This document shows, one piece after another, positions 5,270 to 7,370 of a stretch of DNA of 7,370 nucleotides (positions within the stretch are counted from its first letter, which is position 1; each line of letters opens with the position of its first letter). Below the pieces are notes generated by a model that saw only the letters and a list, made by a program, of their open reading frames with translations, made no database searches and was not told the DNA's origin. The stretch is from Acidobacteriota bacterium (lineage in GTDB: Bacteria > Acidobacteriota > Polarisedimenticolia > J045): positions 1 through 7,370 of the forward strand of contig JAMOQA010000501.1 of NCBI GenBank assembly GCA_027064265.1, given 5' to 3'. The position numbers and the translations under genes are program-made.

Positions 5270-7261
5270 ATGATCGACCTGTTCACCGCCCTCCGCGGCG
5301 AGATCGCCCGGGCGATCCGCGGCGTGGCGGACCTGGACGACGTGCCCTTCGAGTTCCCGCCCGACCCGGCCCTCGGCGACCTGGCAACGCCCGTCGCCTT
5401 CTCGCTCGCCCGGGTGCTGCGGCGTGCGCCCCGGCAGATCGCGGAGGAGCTGGCCGAGAGGATCCGGGAGCTGCCCGGGGTCGCCGGCGTCGAGGTCGCC
5501 GGCCCCGGGTACGTCAACGTGCGGATCGATCGCACCGCCGCGGTGCGGCGCCTGCTCGGCCCGGACGAGTCGCCACCCCCCCGCCCCGGCAAGGTGGTCG
5601 TCGAGCACACGAACATCAACCCCAACAAGGCGGCCCACATCGGCCACCTGAGGAACGCGATCCTCGGCGACACCCTGGTCCGCTGCCTGCGGGCGACGGG
5701 CCACCTGGTCGAGGTCCAGAACTACATCGACGACACCGGCGTCCAGGTCGCCGACGTGGTCGTCGCGCTGACCGAGCTGGCCGGCCTGGACGCGGCGGGC
5801 GTCCGGGAGCTGATCGAGCGGGGAGAGGAGCGGGCGGCCTCGGGGGGCGGCGGGGTCGATCACGACCTGTGGGATCTCTACGCCCGGGTCACGGCCTGGT
5901 ACGGGGAGGACGAGACCCGCCTCGCGAAGCGGGCGGAGGTCCTCCACGCCCTCGAGCGCCGGGAAGGCCCCCTCGCCGAGATCGGGGCCCTGGTCGCGAT
6001 GGCGGTCGTCCGCTGCCACCTCCGCACGATGCTCCGGCTCGGCGTGCGCTACGACGTCCTGCCCCGCGAGAGCGACATCCTCGCGCACCGGTTCTGGGAG
6101 CAGGCGTTCGGGCTGCTGCGGGAGAGCGGCGCGATCCGCTTCGCCGAGGAAGGGAAGGCGGCAGGCTGCTGGGTGATGGACCTGCCCCACGACGAGGAAG
6201 ACGAGGACGGGGAGAAGTACGAGAAGATCATCGTCCGCTCCAACGGCACGGTCACTTACGTCGGCAAGGACATCGCCTACCAGATGTGGAAGTTCGGCCT
6301 GCTCGGCCGGGACTTCGAGTACGCCCCCTTCCGGGCCTGGGCCTACCCGGACGGCACCCGCCCGTGGCAGACCGTCCCCCCGGGAGAGGGTGAGCCGGAT
6401 CACCCGGAGTTCGGCCGGGCGACCCGGGTATACAACGTCATCGACGTCCGCCAGTCGTACCTCCAGCGGGTCGTCGCGGCGGGGCTCGAGCGCCTCGGCC
6501 ACGCGGAGCAGGCCCGCGAGTCGATCCACTTCTCCTACGAGATGGTCGCCCTCTCCCCGCGCACGGCCCTGATGCTCCAGCCGGAGCTCCGGCTCACCGA
6601 GGAGGAACTCGCCCGGCCGTGGCTGGACATGAGCGGCCGGCGAGGTCTCGGGGTCAAGGCGGACGACCTCCTCGACATGCTGGAGAGGAAGGCCCTCGAG
6701 GAAGTCCGCAACCGGGCCCCGGAGGCCCCCGCCGACGAGGCGGAACGGATCGCCCACGAGATCGCGATCGGGGCCCTGCGGTACTACATGCTCCGGCACA
6801 CCCGGAACAAGGTCGTCGCCTTCGACGTCGACCAGGCCCTCGCCTTCGAGGGGGAAACCGGTCCCTACTGCCAGTACGCCGCCGTGCGGATCTCCCGCAT
6901 CCTGGACAAGCTGGAGGAGCGGGAAGGTCTCGACCGGGGCGGTGCCCTCGGGCTCGCGCGGGAAGCGGACTTCGCCGCCATCCCGGGGGAAGGCCGGCTC
7001 GAGCACTGGGGCCTGGTCCTCGAGGCCGCCCGGCTGCCGGAGGTGGTCCCGGCGGCCCTCGAGAGCCTCGAGTTCGCCACGATCGCGAAGTACGCCTTCG
7101 ATCTCGCCCGTGCGATCAACGGCTTCTACCACCGCTGGCCGGTCCTCCAGGAGAAGGACCCGGCGACCCGCGCCGCGCGCCTGGCGGTCCTCCTGGTCGC
7201 GGACCGTTCCCTGCGCGAGGCCCTGGACCTGATGGGAATCCCGGTCCCGGCCCGCATGTGA
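5270..7261 (+). CDS. argS: Arginyl-tRNA synthetase
   Basis: This 663-residue class I synthetase charges tRNA-Arg with arginine, using ATP, in the cytoplasm. Domains run in order. The ArgRS-specific N-terminal tRNA-recognition domain is at about 1-90, with GDLATPVAFSLAR (36-48) and GPGYVNVRI (78-86). The Rossmann catalytic core begins with NPNKAAHIGH (117-126), which includes the HIGH signature. The core continues with NYIDDTGVQVADV (151-163) and VGKDIAYQMWKFG (331-343), and its KMSKS-equivalent is DMSGRRG (453-459). A DALR-type anticodon-binding domain follows from about 505, with RYYMLRHT, GPYCQYAAVR (531-540) and the typical ending at LDLMGIPVPARM. It is longer than the roughly 577-residue E. 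coli enzyme; extra sequence lies around 184-200 and 290-330. The KMSKS motif lacks both lysines, a known ArgRS trait linked to a lysine just before HIGH (K120 here). It has its own -10 box and ribosome binding site. Identity is certain. Confidence 0.99.
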   Translation: MIDLFTALRGEIARAIRGVADLDDVPFEFPPDPALGDLATPVAFSLARVLRRAPRQIAEELAERIRELPGVAGVEVAGPGYVNVRIDRTAAVRRLLGPDESPPPRPGKVVVEHTNINPNKAAHIGHLRNAILGDTLVRCLRATGHLVEVQNYIDDTGVQVADVVVALTELAGLDAAGVRELIERGEERAASGGGGVDHDLWDLYARVTAWYGEDETRLAKRAEVLHALERREGPLAEIGALVAMAVVRCHLRTMLRLGVRYDVLPRESDILAHRFWEQAFGLLRESGAIRFAEEGKAAGCWVMDLPHDEEDEDGEKYEKIIVRSNGTVTYVGKDIAYQMWKFGLLGRDFEYAPFRAWAYPDGTRPWQTVPPGEGEPDHPEFGRATRVYNVIDVRQSYLQRVVAAGLERLGHAEQARESIHFSYEMVALSPRTALMLQPELRLTEEELARPWLDMSGRRGLGVKADDLLDMLERKALEEVRNRAPEAPADEAERIAHEIAIGALRYYMLRHTRNKVVAFDVDQALAFEGETGPYCQYAAVRISRILDKLEEREGLDRGGALGLAREADFAAIPGEGRLEHWGLVLEAARLPEVVPAALESLEFATIAKYAFDLARAINGFYHRWPVLQEKDPATRAARLAVLLVADRSLREALDLMGIPVPARM

Positions 7262-7267
7262 ACCACC

Positions 7268-7272
7268 GGAGG
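7268..7272 (+). promoter_or_regulatory. Ribosome binding site selecting a TTG start
   Basis: GGAGG lies 6 nt before TTG 7279 in the 17-nt gap after argS. Its spacing favours this TTG over the GTG at 7272, which overlaps the SD itself and opens a frame with an Arg/Pro-rich, protein-unlike translation. Confidence 0.6.
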
Positions 7273-7278
7273 TGCCCC

Positions 7279-7370
7279 TTGCGGATCGTCGCCCTCGGCC
7301 CCCTTCCCCCGAACCTCGAGGCGGCCCTCGGCCTCCTCGACGAGACCGGCTGGGAGGTCGTCACCCGCGA
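7279..7370 (+). CDS. Start of an unidentified gene downstream of argS (partial)
   Basis: A frame opens at TTG 7279 and runs off the end of the window after 30 codons. Its translation, RIVALGPLPPNLEAALG (residues 2-18) and then LLDETGWEVVTR (19-30), looks like the first beta-strand and helix of an alpha/beta domain rather than chance GC-rich translation. A nucleotide-binding or receiver-like N-terminus is possible, but too little is present to name a family. It follows argS by 17 nt with no promoter visible, so it is probably co-transcribed and perhaps translationally coupled. Confidence 0.55.
   Translation, partial: MRIVALGPLPPNLEAALGLLDETGWEVVTR

Noticed and set aside
4198..6393. Open frame of 731 codons on the + strand
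   Set aside because: It crosses from the secreted-protein gene into argS in a different frame and is almost wholly Arg/Gly/Pro/Ala, so it is a shadow frame.
5222..7132. Open frame of 636 codons on the - strand
   Set aside because: It is antisense to argS, whose motifs are complete; the translation mirrors argS codon usage and shows no family features.

Overview
The window is a GC-rich (by eye about 70%) stretch of bacterial chromosome with every recognisable gene on the + strand. It carries five complete protein genes plus argS and the first codons of a seventh gene. The RodZ-type helix-turn-helix membrane protein, the TPR protein next to a PP2C phosphatase, the secreted protein with a thrombospondin-3-like calcium motif and an Fn3-like tail, and the frequent GTG/TTG starts together suggest a deltaproteobacterium-, Acidobacteriota- or Krumholzibacteriota/Eisenbacteria-like lineage. 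That placement is inference from protein style only. I see no tRNA, rRNA, CRISPR array, insertion sequence or phage gene.

Layout. Positions 1-172 hold no gene I can support, only small inverted and direct repeats. A good sigma-70-type promoter (TTGACA, 18 bp, TATGAT) at 173-202 drives a short single-pass RodZ-like protein (245-706). It overlaps by GTGA a 392-residue protein of unknown function with HEAT/LRV-like helical repeats (703-1881). After an 81-bp gap with a -10-like element, a cytoplasmic TPR protein (1963-2934) overlaps by ATGA a complete PP2C Ser/Thr phosphatase (2931-3728). Next comes a secreted protein (3776-5185) that looks like a metalloprotease relative without its zinc motif and that may be translated from a leaderless or nearly leaderless mRNA. 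Then come argS (5270-7261), with its own -10 box and a strong ribosome binding site, and a partial gene starting at TTG 7279, close enough to be coupled to argS.

How the genes may work together. The two stop/start overlaps define two translationally coupled pairs: membrane HTH plus helical-repeat protein, and TPR scaffold plus phosphatase. A plausible reading is cell-envelope or signalling housekeeping upstream of a translation gene. No cognate Ser/Thr kinase lies in the window, so any circuit is inferred. The observations most worth a second look are the apparent pseudoprotease at 3776-5185, the unnamed repeat domain at 703-1881, and an eight-C tract in the RodZ-like gene from which a -1 shift would read without a stop into the next gene.
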